DNA of 48,020 nt from Actinomycetota bacterium (GCA_005883355.1 VAXG01000080.1:1-48020), one strand, 5' to 3'. Positions 33,332-42,060 are shown, counted from the stretch's first letter. Numbers and translations are program-made. Notes: a model not told the origin generated them from the sequence alone.

Positions 33332-34759
33332 TCAGACCAAAGCAGTTCCCGGTGGGTCGCCGGCCGCCAAAGGTCGGCGGCCCAGGGGGTTTGCAAGTGC
33401 GATGCTTGTGGCTGATGTCAGCCCGGGAGCGATGTTGTGGTTGAACCTGAAGACGTTTTCCGGATCGAACCGGTTCTTCACTGCCCGTAGCCGTTCGAAC
33501 CGCTCCGCGCCGAACTCCGTCTCGAGACTTTCGGCGGACGTCTCCGTGGCGTAGTTGAGGTAGCCACCGCCGATCTTCCAGGGATCGAGCGACCTGGAGT
33601 ACGCACGGGCGACCTCGATCTCGCGTTCGTCTTCGGCCGGCTCGGTCCACACGTTGATGAAGGTGGCGTTCCAACGCGCCTCGCGCCCGGCGAACGCCGT
33701 CGCGTCGGAAGGGACGCGGGTCGGTGCACCGTGCAGCGGCTCGAACAGCACACCCCCGTAGGTCTCGGGCTCGTCGAACCGTTCGATCGTCATCGCGAAT
33801 AGATCGTCGGGGAGCTCCGTGAGAAAACGCCCGGACCAGTAGTTCCGCAGACCGAATGGCATGCGTCCGTAGATGTCCTGCAGCTCGCAGTAGTACATCG
33901 GCCTGACGCTGTTCGTCACAGGTGAGAGCCCGTCGGTGAGCTCGCGGATCGCGTCACGGCCTTCATCCAGATCGCCCACCCAGGCAATCGAGGCGTTGAC
34001 CAGCCCTTCTCCGGACATACGGTCACGGTAGATCTGCGCAAAGCTCGCGAGGCTGTCGGGAGCAACTGACATGAGGTCTCTCCACACGGAGAGCACTTCT
34101 GCTGCGTCCTCGAGGCGATAGTCGAGATGGCCTCCGAGCAGGAGCCCGACTGGATGGAGCCGGAAGGTGAAGTCGACGACGACGCCGAAGTTCCCGCCGC
34201 CGCCGCGGAGAGCCCAGAAGAGGTCGGAGTTCTCCTTCTCGCTCGCCGACACGATATTGCCGTCCGCCGTGACCACTGTGGCGCCGAGCAGGTTGTCGAG
34301 CGTAAGCCCGTAGGACGGCGTGAGGTGCCCGATGCCGCCGCCCAACGTCAGGCCGGCAATGCCCGTGTCACCGAAGGTTCCGCCCGGCGTTGCGAGTCCA
34401 TGGCGCTGACCGGGCGTGTCGAGGTCCTCCCAGAGCGAGCCGCCGCCGCACGTCGCCGTCCGGGATTCAGGATCGACGACGACCTCGCGCATCAAACGCA
34501 GGTCGACGACAAGACTCCCGTCGCCGATGCAATGACCGGCGACGCCGTGACCGCCGCCGCGTACAGCCACCGGCAGATCACCTTCGCGCGCGAACTGGAG
34601 AGCCATGACGACATCATCGACATCGAGAGGCCGCGCGATCAGCTCAGGGTGCCGTTCGATCATCCCGTTGAACGTGGCTCGTGCAACCTCGAAGTTTCGG
34701 TCAGCTGGAGTGATGACCGGTCCTCGATGCTTCTGCCGCAGCTCAGCCGTCGCCGACAC
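33332..34759 (-). CDS. FAD-linked oxidoreductase of the berberine-bridge-enzyme type
   Basis: 475 residues: FAD-binding PCMH domain (RPLDVDDVVMALQFAREGDLP, VRGGGHGVAGHCIGDGSLVVDL, TPGGTFGDTGIAGLTLGGGIGHL), substrate domain, and the BBE C-terminal motif (RFDPENVFRFNHNI). His71 in GGGHG is the usual 8-alpha FAD attachment residue. The second attachment Cys is absent: the segment reads YGLTLDNLLGA where bicovalent members have YGLTCDN, so a single link is expected. GTG start at 34759 with TAGGGT exactly 6 bases upstream, inside the end of the preceding gene. No signal peptide. Confidence 0.9.
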   Translation of the reverse strand: MSATAELRQKHRGPVITPADRNFEVARATFNGMIERHPELIARPLDVDDVVMALQFAREGDLPVAVRGGGHGVAGHCIGDGSLVVDLRLMREVVVDPESRTATCGGGSLWEDLDTPGQRHGLATPGGTFGDTGIAGLTLGGGIGHLTPSYGLTLDNLLGATVVTADGNIVSASEKENSDLFWALRGGGGNFGVVVDFTFRLHPVGLLLGGHLDYRLEDAAEVLSVWRDLMSVAPDSLASFAQIYRDRMSGEGLVNASIAWVGDLDEGRDAIRELTDGLSPVTNSVRPMYYCELQDIYGRMPFGLRNYWSGRFLTELPDDLFAMTIERFDEPETYGGVLFEPLHGAPTRVPSDATAFAGREARWNATFINVWTEPAEDEREIEVARAYSRSLDPWKIGGGYLNYATETSAESLETEFGAERFERLRAVKNRFDPENVFRFNHNIAPGLTSATSIALANPLGRRPLAAGDPPGTALV

Positions 34760-34765
34760 GCGCCG

Positions 34766-34771
34766 ACCCTA
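34766..34771 (-). promoter_or_regulatory. Leaderless -10 element of the FAD oxidoreductase, at the end of the upstream gene
   Basis: Minus-strand TAGGGT, then 6 bases to the GTG at 34759. It overlaps the stop region of the lactate monooxygenase-like gene, so this gene may be transcribed on its own. Confidence 0.45.
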
Positions 34772-36031
34772 CGTGATCTCGACCAGCTCCCCGCCGACCT
34801 CGGCGAGCGACGCGCATCCGGAGAGCCCAAGCGTCAGATCCAGATCGGCGATGAAGTTCTGGATCACCTCCCGCACCCCTGACTCTCCTGCGACCGCGAG
34901 CCCGTAGCAGTACGGCCGCCCGATCAGCACCGCGGTCGCACCGAGCGCGAGGGCTTTGAAGACGTCTGCGCCGCCGCGAATGCCGCTGTCGAGCAGAATC
35001 GGAGCCCGGCCGCCAACGGCTTCGGCGATTGCCGGCAGCACGTCGAGGCTTCCGACGGAGCCGTCGACCTGGCGGCCGCCGTGATTCGACACGACGATCC
35101 CGTCGACTCCCTCGTCGAGGGCGCGACGGGCATCGTCCGGATGGAGGATGCCCTTGAGCAGGATCGGCAGCTTGGTCGCGTCGCGCACGAGCGCGAGATC
35201 GTGCCAGTTCAGCGATGGTCGCGCGAACACGTCGAGGAACGTGCGCACTGCCTGCCGCGGTCTCGGCGAGCGCAGGTTCGCCCAGGTCGAGCCTGGGTAG
35301 GCGCGCGCCAAGCGCCAGAGCGCGCGGACCGCTCCAGGCGTCACCGCTCCGCGCTCGGGCGGTGGCGCATCGTCCACTAGCCGCTGGAACACCGGGTCGG
35401 TCACGTACTGGGCGATCCCCTTTCCTGCGAGGAACGGCAGATAGCCGAGATCGAGGTCGCGCAGCCGCCAGCCGAGCATCGTCGTGTCGAGTGTCACAAC
35501 GATCGCCTCGCAGCCGGCGCGCTCGGCGCGCGACACGAAGCTCCGCACGAGGTCATCGGACGTGCTCATGTAGAGCTGGAACCACCGCGGAGCGTCGCCC
35601 ATGGCCGCAGCGCATTCCTCGAGCGCTCTCGACGCCTGGCTGGAGAAGATCATGGGAACGCCTTCGGCGGCGGCGGCCCGCGCGACCGCGACGTCAGCGT
35701 CACGATGCGCCATCTCGAGGACGCCGATCGGTGCTAGCAGCAGCGGTGCCGGCAGCGTACGACCGAACAGCTCGATACCGAGCTCACGCGTCGCGGGGCC
35801 CCGGAGCATCCGCGGCACGATGCGGACGCGTTCGAACGCGGCGCGGTTCGCCTTCAGGGTCGTTTCGAGGCCTGCACCGCCTGCGATGTAGGCGAAGCCT
35901 TCCTTGCTCATCGCGCGCTCGGCCTGCTGTTCGAGAGTTGCCGCGCTCTGTGGCACGCGCGGCTTCTCTCCCCGTACGCCCGCCAGATAGATGTCTGCCT
36001 GACGCTGCCGGCCGTACCCGATTCCGGCCAT
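34769..36031 (-). CDS. FMN-dependent alpha-hydroxy-acid oxidase (lactate 2-monooxygenase-like)
   Basis: 420 residues. TIM-barrel flavoprotein family of lactate oxidase/monooxygenase and glycolate oxidase: [96 protein letters not shown], the catalytic His-Arg segment [13 protein letters not shown], and the phosphate site [18 protein letters not shown]. The long [16 protein letters not shown] insert points to lactate 2-monooxygenase rather than glycolate oxidase. Start ATG 36031 shares its A with the previous stop (TGATG), so it is coupled to the nitronate monooxygenase gene. Confidence 0.88.
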   Translation of the reverse strand: MAGIGYGRQRQADIYLAGVRGEKPRVPQSAATLEQQAERAMSKEGFAYIAGGAGLETTLKANRAAFERVRIVPRMLRGPATRELGIELFGRTLPAPLLLAPIGVLEMAHRDADVAVARAAAAEGVPMIFSSQASRALEECAAAMGDAPRWFQLYMSTSDDLVRSFVSRAERAGCEAIVVTLDTTMLGWRLRDLDLGYLPFLAGKGIAQYVTDPVFQRLVDDAPPPERGAVTPGAVRALWRLARAYPGSTWANLRSPRPRQAVRTFLDVFARPSLNWHDLALVRDATKLPILLKGILHPDDARRALDEGVDGIVVSNHGGRQVDGSVGSLDVLPAIAEAVGGRAPILLDSGIRGGADVFKALALGATAVLIGRPYCYGLAVAGESGVREVIQNFIADLDLTLGLSGCASLAEVGGELVEIT

Positions 36032-37011
36032 CAGGTGCTCTCGGACACCAAGGGCGGCAAGCGCGTGCGCAGGATGTCCTCGGCTTCCGTGGCGATCTGC
36101 CGGACAACCTCTCCCGCGGGAAGAATCGCGTCGACGAGCCCTGCCGATTGCCCGATCCAGATGAGGCCATAGCCGGGGTCGGACTCTTCCGCAGCCTCCA
36201 ACATCGCCCAGACCGCATCTCGGCGCCTTCGCAACTCCGGCTCGCGACCGAGCCACTCCTCGATGAAGCGTGTTCGTCGCACACGTGCCCAGGCGCCTGG
36301 CCAGTCACGCCCGCTGAGCGTGTCGGCGATCGTCGTGACGACCGTGTCGTCGCCGTTGCTCGCGACGATTGCTTGTTTGTATGCCGCCTCCACCGGCGCT
36401 TCGTCGGTGGCGAGAAACCGAGTTCCGAGGAGGATGCCGTCGGCGCCTAGCGCCAGTGCAGCGGCCAAACCGGCGCCGTCGACGAAACCGCCGGCAGCCA
36501 GGACGGGAATCGGCGCGACTGCCCTCACGACCTGGCGCACGATCACGCTCGTAGCGATCTCACCGATGTGGCCACCGCCTTCGTTTCCCTGCGCGACGAT
36601 CACGTTCGCACCGGCCTCCGCAGCGATCACCGCGTCTTGCACCCTCGAAACCATGTGCATGACGTTGATGCCACGCTCATGCGCCCGCGCGAAGATCGAT
36701 CCCAGATCCTGATCGTCTCGCGGCCAGGCCGTCGACAGGACGGCCGGTTTCGCACTCAAGACATCGTCGAGGCGATCCTCGGTGGCGTGGAGCAACAGAT
36801 TGATGCCGATCGGTTTCGTAGTGATCTCACGGGCGCGCGCCACAATCCGCCCCACTTCCTCGGGCGGCAGGAACGATGCACCGATCACGCCGAGGCCACC
36901 GGCCTCGGACACGTGCCCGACGAGCTCGCCGCCGGTATGACCGCCGCCCATGCCAGCGGAGACGACCGGATGTTCGATGCCGATCAGCTCGGTGAACGGT
37001 GTGCGGATCAC
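36031..37011 (-). CDS. Nitronate monooxygenase (2-nitropropane dioxygenase family)
   Basis: 326 residues, FMN TIM barrel: [101 protein letters not shown]. The His in GGGHIG corresponds to the catalytic residue of nitronate monooxygenases, which oxidise alkyl nitronates such as propionate 3-nitronate. GTG start at 37011. The stop is shared with the start of the hydroxy-acid oxidase gene. Close homologues (FabK) are excluded by context only. Confidence 0.85.
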   Translation of the reverse strand: MIRTPFTELIGIEHPVVSAGMGGGHTGGELVGHVSEAGGLGVIGASFLPPEEVGRIVARAREITTKPIGINLLLHATEDRLDDVLSAKPAVLSTAWPRDDQDLGSIFARAHERGINVMHMVSRVQDAVIAAEAGANVIVAQGNEGGGHIGEIATSVIVRQVVRAVAPIPVLAAGGFVDGAGLAAALALGADGILLGTRFLATDEAPVEAAYKQAIVASNGDDTVVTTIADTLSGRDWPGAWARVRRTRFIEEWLGREPELRRRRDAVWAMLEAAEESDPGYGLIWIGQSAGLVDAILPAGEVVRQIATEAEDILRTRLPPLVSEST

Positions 37012-37062
37012 GCAGGTTCATTCTCCTGCAATGGCGGACCGAAATGGGCACCCTCGGAGAGG

Positions 37063-37068
37063 TACCTT
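37063..37068 (+). promoter_or_regulatory. Leaderless -10 element of the L,D-transpeptidase gene
   Basis: TACCTT followed by 6 bases and ATG 37075. Confidence 0.45.
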
Positions 37069-37074
37069 GCCGCG

Positions 37075-37764
37075 ATGTTCCCGGCGGTCCAACTCGCCCT
37101 GCTGGCGCTCGGGGCAGCGTCGTGTCCCTCGAACCTCGCGAACGATCTGGCGACACCAGCTCCTGCCGCCTCGCGGCAGCTGATCACGGTCGAGGCCGCG
37201 ACGAGCCGCGCGACGTGTGCAACCGCGCGAGCCTGGACGCGCGTCGACGGTTGCTGGACGGAAGCCGGCGGCTCGTACGTCGCCCGTGTCGGCCGCAACG
37301 GCGTTCGCACGAACAAGCGCGAGGCCGACGGCGCGACACCGGCGGGCACGTTTCCGATCGGCGGCACGATGTACGGCAACTCCCCGAGCCCCGGCGTTTC
37401 TTACCCGTACGTTCGCCTGCGCTGCGGCGACTGGTGGGTCGAGGACTCGAGGTCGCCGGCCTACAACACGTTCCAGCGCGTCGACTGTGGACGCAAGCCA
37501 CCGTTCAAGGTGACGACGCCCGACATGTCGACGTCGCCGCGCGCGTATGCGCACCTGGCCGTGATCGAGTACAACATGCATCCCGTCGTGCCGGGACGCG
37601 GCTCCGGGATCTTCCTCCACGTTCAGATCGGGAAGGCGACGAGCGGTTGCGTCAGCCTCTCCCGACCTGCACTCGTACGCGTGCTCCGCTGGCTCCGCCG
37701 CGACGCATTGCCCCAGATCGCGATCGGTACGACGGACTCGTTACGACAAGCGAGACGCAGCTAG
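37075..37764 (+). CDS. Secreted L,D-transpeptidase (YkuD domain)
   Basis: 229 residues. Cleavable signal peptide (MFPAVQLALLALGAASC, possibly lipidated at the Cys), then a YkuD catalytic domain: RNGVRTNKREADGATPAGTFPI, the His segment IFLHVQ and the nucleophile segment GKATSGCVSL (His-x-Ser-x-Gly-Cys type). These enzymes make 3-3 peptidoglycan cross-links or attach proteins, outside the membrane. The middle stretch YNTFQRVDCGRK resembles YkuD-type actinobacterial proteins. The ATG at 37075 is 6 bases after TACCTT; longer upstream extensions of the frame lack a signal peptide. Confidence 0.88.
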   Translation: MFPAVQLALLALGAASCPSNLANDLATPAPAASRQLITVEAATSRATCATARAWTRVDGCWTEAGGSYVARVGRNGVRTNKREADGATPAGTFPIGGTMYGNSPSPGVSYPYVRLRCGDWWVEDSRSPAYNTFQRVDCGRKPPFKVTTPDMSTSPRAYAHLAVIEYNMHPVVPGRGSGIFLHVQIGKATSGCVSLSRPALVRVLRWLRRDALPQIAIGTTDSLRQARRS

Positions 37765-37860
37765 GGCATCGGCCGCTGCCAGCAGAAATTCGATCACATC
37801 CGCGTGAGGATCACGGAGGTCGGCGGCGTACTACGGCTAGACAACCGAAGGGAGTGTCAG

Positions 37861-38562
37861 ATGAAGCTCGCTCGCATAGCCTTGCTCGCTGCTGCCGGTG
37901 TCGCCGTGGCGGCGTTCGCCGGCGTCTTCCAGCCGTCGGGAGCGCACAGCGCGTCGGCCGACACGTCGTCCGGCGGCATCACGGTCCTCGGCACCGGCTT
38001 CACGAACGTCACGCCGGATCGTGCGTCCTTCGCATTCGGCACGGTGAGCCAGGCGACGACGGCGAGCGCAGCCCTCGCGGCCAGCTCCCAGTCGGTCACC
38101 CGCGTCATCGCGGCGCTCAAGAAGGCAGGCGTGACCCAAGCGGACATCCAAACCGCCGACGTCTCGCTCTCACCACGAATGAACAACAACGGCGACGAGA
38201 TCGTGGGGTACACGGCATCGAACACCGTGACCGCGACGATCAAGAAGATCGGGGACGCGGGCGACGTCGTCGACGCGGCCGTCGCGGCCGGGGCGAACCA
38301 GGTGTCAGGACCGAACCTGCTCGCCTCCGATCAGGACGCCGCGTATCGCAACGCACTCAAGTCGGCCGTGGCGCAGGCACGCTCGAAGGCCGAGACGCTC
38401 GCAGGGGCGGCCAACGCGACGCTCGGCAAGATGACCGCGATGGTCGAAGGGGGCGGTGTTGTCCCGCTGCCCGCCACCGGCGCGAGAGACTCGGTTGCGC
38501 CGATCGAGCCGGGGACGCAGCGGATCGAAGCCAGCGTCAGCGTGACCTTCGCGGTGGGTTAG
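37861..38562 (+). CDS. Secreted SIMPL-domain (DUF541) protein
   Basis: 233 residues. Signal peptide (MKLARIALLAAAGVAVAAFAG) then a SIMPL domain: GITVLGTGFTNVTPDRASFAFGT, SQSVTRVIAALKKAGVTQADIQTADVSL, the hallmark AYRNALKSAVAQARSKAETLAGA and a closing IEASVSVTFAVG. Members include E. coli YggE and immune-signalling SIMPL; the bacterial role is uncertain, linked to oxidative stress. ATG 37861 behind AAGGGAG. A GC-rich hairpin follows the stop. Confidence 0.9.
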   Translation: MKLARIALLAAAGVAVAAFAGVFQPSGAHSASADTSSGGITVLGTGFTNVTPDRASFAFGTVSQATTASAALAASSQSVTRVIAALKKAGVTQADIQTADVSLSPRMNNNGDEIVGYTASNTVTATIKKIGDAGDVVDAAVAAGANQVSGPNLLASDQDAAYRNALKSAVAQARSKAETLAGAANATLGKMTAMVEGGGVVPLPATGARDSVAPIEPGTQRIEASVSVTFAVG

Positions 38563-38576
38563 CCGTAACGAAGCTT

Positions 38577-38596
38577 GGCCGCCCTCTCGGGCGGCC
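38577..38596 (+). terminator. Hairpin terminator after the SIMPL gene
   Basis: Perfect 8-bp stem GGCCGCCC/GGGCGGCC with loop TCTC, 14 bases past the stop. Confidence 0.6.
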
Positions 38597-38615
38597 CAGC
38601 AGTCGTTCCCGGCTC

Positions 38616-38621
38616 TAGGAT
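38616..38621 (+). promoter_or_regulatory. Leaderless -10 element of the DUF2277-cupin-GST operon
   Basis: TAGGAT followed by 6 bases and ATG 38628. Confidence 0.5.
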
Positions 38622-38627
38622 GACGGC

Positions 38628-38900
38628 ATGTGCCGAAACATCCACACGCTCTACAACTTCGAGCCACCTGCTACGAACGAGGAGATCCGCGACGCCTCGC
38701 TCCAGTACGTCCGCAAGATCAGCGGCTTCACGAAACCCTCGCAGGCGAACGAGGAAGCCTTTGCCCGAGCGGTCGAGGAGGTCGCCGCGGCCTCGAAGCG
38801 GCTGCTCGAGCAGCTCGTGACGTCCGCGCCGCCGAAAGACCGCGAGATCGAGGCCGAGCGGGCCCGCGCCCGGGCGGCCAAGCGGTTCGCCACGGCGTAG
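38628..38900 (+). CDS. DUF2277 family protein
   Basis: 90 residues beginning MCRNIHTLYNFEPPATNEEI and continuing YVRKISGFTKPSQANEEAF, both strongly conserved signatures of DUF2277, a small widespread family of unknown function. The Cys2-Arg-Asn start is diagnostic. Helical, no membrane span. First gene of a three-gene run with a cupin (4-base gap) and a glutathione S-transferase (2-base gap). Confidence 0.92.
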   Translation: MCRNIHTLYNFEPPATNEEIRDASLQYVRKISGFTKPSQANEEAFARAVEEVAAASKRLLEQLVTSAPPKDREIEAERARARAAKRFATA

Positions 38901-38904
38901 CCGG

Positions 38905-39447
38905 ATGGTCGAGGAAGCTCGCCTCGAAGAGACCGCAGGCGGTCTCGCACCTGCCACCGACGGCTGGTGCGTGGTGAACGTCCGCGACGGACGCTGGATG
39001 ACGAACGAGGTCCTCGGAGATGCCTTCGTCGTCGAGGGCGACGACGTGTCCTTCCCTCAGCTCGGCTTTACGATCGGCGTCCTGCTACCGGGCCAGTCCG
39101 GTGGGCGCTACCACCATGAATCGGACCAGGAGGACTTCCTGGTCCTCACCGGCGAGTGCCTGCTCTTGATCGAAGGCGAGGAACGTCCGCTCGCGGCGTG
39201 GGATTTCGTGCACTGCCCACCCGGCACGGATCACGCCTTCGTCGGAGCAGGCGATGGCCCATGCGTCATTTTCATGACCGGTGCCCGCGCCGAGAACAAG
39301 GAGATCGTCTATCCGCGGTCGGAGCTGGCGATGCGTCACGGCGCCGGCGTCGAGACGGAGACGAGCTCGGGGGCCGAGGCGTACGCGCCGTTCCCGAAGT
39401 GGACGGACGGGCAGCCGAAAACGTGGAACGGGCTTCCCTGGGCCTAG
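38905..39447 (+). CDS. Cupin-domain protein
   Basis: 180 residues. Cupin motif 1 GGRYHHESDQEDFLVLTGECLLLIEG (positions fit His-His-Glu metal ligands) and motif 2 CPPGTDHAFVGAGDGPCVIFM. The C-terminal tail (PYAPFPKWTDGQP-like, rich in Pro and Trp) is typical of a subgroup of actinobacterial cupins of unknown substrate. Starts 4 bases after the DUF2277 stop and is followed directly by a GST, so it belongs to one operon. Confidence 0.85.
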   Translation: MVEEARLEETAGGLAPATDGWCVVNVRDGRWMTNEVLGDAFVVEGDDVSFPQLGFTIGVLLPGQSGGRYHHESDQEDFLVLTGECLLLIEGEERPLAAWDFVHCPPGTDHAFVGAGDGPCVIFMTGARAENKEIVYPRSELAMRHGAGVETETSSGAEAYAPFPKWTDGQPKTWNGLPWA

Positions 39448-39449
39448 CG

Positions 39450-40049
39450 TTGCTGCTCTACGACAACCCTGTCTCTGGCAACTGCTACAAGGTTCGGCTT
39501 CTGCTCGCGCACCTCGGCCTCCCGTACGAGCGGCGCACGATGGACGTGGTCGACCGCTCGAACCGGCGAGAGGTGCTGGGCGAGCTGAATCCCGCGTTAC
39601 GAGTTCCGACGCTCGTACTCGATGACGGCAGGCCGCTCGCGGAATCGGGCGCGATCATCTGGTATCTCGGCGATGGCACGCGCTTTGTTCCCGACGACGC
39701 GTACGAGCGCGCACAGGTACTGCAATGGATGTTCTTCGAGCAGTACGACCACGAGCCGGCGATCGCGGTTGCACGCTTCTGGCTCGCGTACTCCGGCCGC
39801 CCGGAGGAGTTCGCGGATCGTCTCCCCGAACGCATTGCCGCGGGAGAACGGGCGCTCACGGCAATGGATCGTCACCTCGACGGCAGACGATTTCTCGTCG
39901 GAGACGCGTTGACGCTCGCGGATATCGCGCTCTTTGCGTACACGCACGTGGCGCACGAGGGCGGTTTCGACCTCGAGCCGTACCCGGCAGTCCGAAGTTG
40001 GGTGGCGGATGTCGCAGCCGAGCCGGGACACGTTCCGATCGATGCCTAG
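39450..40049 (+). CDS. Glutathione S-transferase-like protein
   Basis: 199 residues from a TTG two bases after the cupin stop. Thioredoxin-like N-terminal domain with the GST active-site segment (LLYDNPVSGNCYKVRLLLAHLG; Ser or Cys), the cis-Pro segment LRVPTLVLDDG and ESGAIIWYLGDG, then a helical C-terminal domain with FLVGDALTLADIALFAYTH. Actinobacteria of this kind generally use mycothiol rather than glutathione, so the thiol substrate is an open point. The longer frame to 39156 lies inside the cupin gene and is not used. Confidence 0.9.
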   Translation: MLLYDNPVSGNCYKVRLLLAHLGLPYERRTMDVVDRSNRREVLGELNPALRVPTLVLDDGRPLAESGAIIWYLGDGTRFVPDDAYERAQVLQWMFFEQYDHEPAIAVARFWLAYSGRPEEFADRLPERIAAGERALTAMDRHLDGRRFLVGDALTLADIALFAYTHVAHEGGFDLEPYPAVRSWVADVAAEPGHVPIDA

Positions 40050-40092
40050 GAGGATTTGGCGATAAAAAAGAGGCCGGACCGCTGGTTTTCGG

Positions 40093-40338
40093 TCAGATTG
40101 ACTCTCGGAGCGCGTTGGCAGCAGCTTGTAGACGGTCACTGACCTCGGCTAGTTCCCGCGCTGCGAGGTCGATGCGTTCTTGTTGGACCTCGGTGCGCTC
40201 CTGCTGGCTGTTAGCGCGTTCTTGCTGGCGGTCAGCCCGCTCGCGAACCTCCCTGAGCTGGTTCGCCATCTCCTCCACTGTCCGTGTGAGGTCGGCCAGT
40301 TGCCCTGCGACGCTCGCTATGTCCTGCTCGGCGGTCAC
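40093..40338 (-). CDS. Coiled-coil protein with QQER heptads
   Basis: 81 residues, predicted to be almost wholly coiled coil. The centre repeats the heptad three times (ADRQQER ANSQQER TEVQQER), flanked by LADLTRTVEEMANQLREV and AARELAEVSDRLQAAANAL. GTG start at 40338. It lies in a compositionally odd block between a GST and an alcohol dehydrogenase gene. No family recognised; phage and plasmid proteins often look like this, but so do structural low-complexity peptides. Confidence 0.5.
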   Translation of the reverse strand: MTAEQDIASVAGQLADLTRTVEEMANQLREVRERADRQQERANSQQERTEVQQERIDLAARELAEVSDRLQAAANALRESI

Positions 40339-40408
40339 GGCCTGCTACCCGATTCTATGGGGCGAAAGGAGGCGGGGTGACCAGGCCACGCCGCCTCCCC
40401 TCCGCTGG

Positions 40409-40876
40409 TCAGGTGATCTTCGGACACTCCTTGCACAGGTCGCGGTGGTCGATCCCGTGGTTACACGGCCGGGATCTCCGGCTCAATCGTGCAGTGAGGC
40501 GTAGCCAGAGTGGGCTCAAATTCCGAAGTGGCGAGGCATCGGTGACGGAGAGGCTGTCACGGAGGAGCTGTGCCGCTCGACGTAGCGCCTTTCACGGTTC
40601 CTGCTGGCTTCCAGCGCCCCAGAGAGCTTTTGAGAGGTTCCCAGCCCCAATAATGAGGTTTTGGACGCCGTACCAGGGCCGGTCGGGGACGCCGCTTTGG
40701 ATGTCTTGAAGTCCCAGAAGTACGGCCTTACGGGAAAAGACGGCCTGCTGTTGGTAGATGCGAAGCAGGTAGGTGTCCATGTCTAAGACAAACGTGAATG
40801 CCTTTGGGCCGAACGGGTCAATGCCCCGTCTCACCACGAACCCGGCCCCGAGCCTCAAAAGCCGTTTTTTCGCCAA
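40409..40876 (-). pseudogene. Unidentified gene with an in-frame TGA stop, in an AT-richer island
   Basis: TTG at 40876 (AGGAG just upstream) opens MAKKRLLRLGAGFVVRRG, then FTFVLDMDTYLLRIYQQQAVFSRKAVL and GVQNLIIGAGNLSKALWGAG, ending QQEP with TGA at 40592. Reading on in the same frame gives KALRRAAQLLRDSLSVTDASPLRN and a cysteine-rich end CNHGIDHRDLCKECPKIT (stop 40409-40411), which looks too protein-like to be chance. Codon usage (CTT, AAA, TTA) differs from all neighbours. Best explanation: an acquired gene inactivated by a nonsense mutation; readthrough is less likely. Function unknown. Confidence 0.5.
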
Positions 40877-40886
40877 ACTCTCCTAG

Positions 40887-41993
40887 ATGAAGATCCGCGC
40901 CGCAGTCCTCGAAGAGTTCGGCGCGCCGCTCGAGGTTCAGGAACTGGAGCTCGCCGAACCGAAGGCCGGAGAGGTGCTCGTAAGGCTCGTCGCCTGCGGT
41001 GTCTGTCACACCGACCTCTACACCGCTTCGGGCGCCGACCCCTCCGGCTATTCGCCGACAGTGCTCGGGCACGAAGGCGCAGGCGTCGTCGAGGTCGTAG
41101 GCGACAGCGTGACGGATGTCGCGCCGGGCGACCACGTCGTCACGCTCTTCTCGCCGCAATGCCGCGAGTGCGAGCACTGCCGCGATCACCGGACGAATCT
41201 CTGTCTGGCCATTCGCGAGCAGCAGAACCAAGGCCATCTTCCGGACGGGACGACGCGGCTCTCACGCGACGGCGAGCCGATCCGTCACTTCATGGGGACG
41301 TCCACATTCGCGGAGTGCACGGTCATGCCGGAGATCGCGCTCGCGAAGATCGACCCCGAGGCGCCGCTCGACCGCGCTTGCCTGTTCGCCTGCGGGCTCT
41401 CGACCGGAATCGGCGCTGCGCTGAACACGGCGAAGGTCGCGAGTGGATCGACGTGCGTCGTCTTCGGCGCGGGCATGGTCGGACTCGGCGCCGTGGTCGG
41501 CTGCCGATTACAGGGCGCCGAACGGATCATCTGCGTCGACCTCTCCGGCGAGCGGCTCGCGCTCGCGCGCAGTCACGGCGCAACGGACGAGATGCTCGGC
41601 GGCCCGGACGTCGTGGAACAGCTCCTGGAGCTGACGGGCGGCCTCGGTGCCGACTACACGTTCGAGGCGACCGGAAACGTGAATGTCATGCGCCAGGCGG
41701 TGGAGTCCGCGCGTATGGGCTGGGGCCTCGCAACGATGTGCGGCGTCGCGGGCAAGGGCGAGACGCTCAACGTCGTTCCGCGCTTCCTGATCACCGGCCG
41801 GCGCATCGCAGGTTCGTCGTTCGGCGGAGTCAAGGGACGCGATCAGGTTCCGCAATTCGTCGACATGTATCTCGCCGGCGACATCGACGTGGACGCCTTC
41901 GTATCGCACAAGCTCACGCTCGACGACGTCAACCAGGGCTTCGAACTGATGGAGGCCCAGGACGGCATCCGTAGCGTGATCGACTTCGCCTAG
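40887..41993 (+). CDS. Zinc-dependent alcohol dehydrogenase, class III / S-(hydroxymethyl)thiol dehydrogenase-like
   Basis: 368 residues. Catalytic zinc ligands Cys40-His41 region (GVCHTDLYT) and GHE at 61-63; structural zinc cysteines 92, 95, 98 and 106 (CRECEHCRDHRTNLC); Rossmann motif VVFGAGMVGLGAVVGC. FMGTSTFAECTVMPEIALAKI is typical of formaldehyde-detoxifying class III enzymes and their NDMA- or mycothiol-dependent relatives. ATG 40887 has neither a clear ribosome-binding site nor the TANNNT-N6 motif: the odd island ends right before it and may have replaced its original promoter. Confidence 0.9.
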   Translation: MKIRAAVLEEFGAPLEVQELELAEPKAGEVLVRLVACGVCHTDLYTASGADPSGYSPTVLGHEGAGVVEVVGDSVTDVAPGDHVVTLFSPQCRECEHCRDHRTNLCLAIREQQNQGHLPDGTTRLSRDGEPIRHFMGTSTFAECTVMPEIALAKIDPEAPLDRACLFACGLSTGIGAALNTAKVASGSTCVVFGAGMVGLGAVVGCRLQGAERIICVDLSGERLALARSHGATDEMLGGPDVVEQLLELTGGLGADYTFEATGNVNVMRQAVESARMGWGLATMCGVAGKGETLNVVPRFLITGRRIAGSSFGGVKGRDQVPQFVDMYLAGDIDVDAFVSHKLTLDDVNQGFELMEAQDGIRSVIDFA

Positions 41994-42011
41994 CGCGGAG
42001 GGGAAATGAAA

Positions 42012-42037
42012 AGAGGACCCGCGAGCGCGGGCCCTCT
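42012..42037. terminator. Hairpin between convergent genes
   Basis: AGAGGACCCGCG pairs with CGCGGGCCCTCT apart from one mismatch, immediately downstream of the dehydrogenase gene and 23 bases from the end of the convergent small gene. Confidence 0.6.
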
Positions 42038-42060
42038 CAGCTCATGAACGCAACCGGCGG

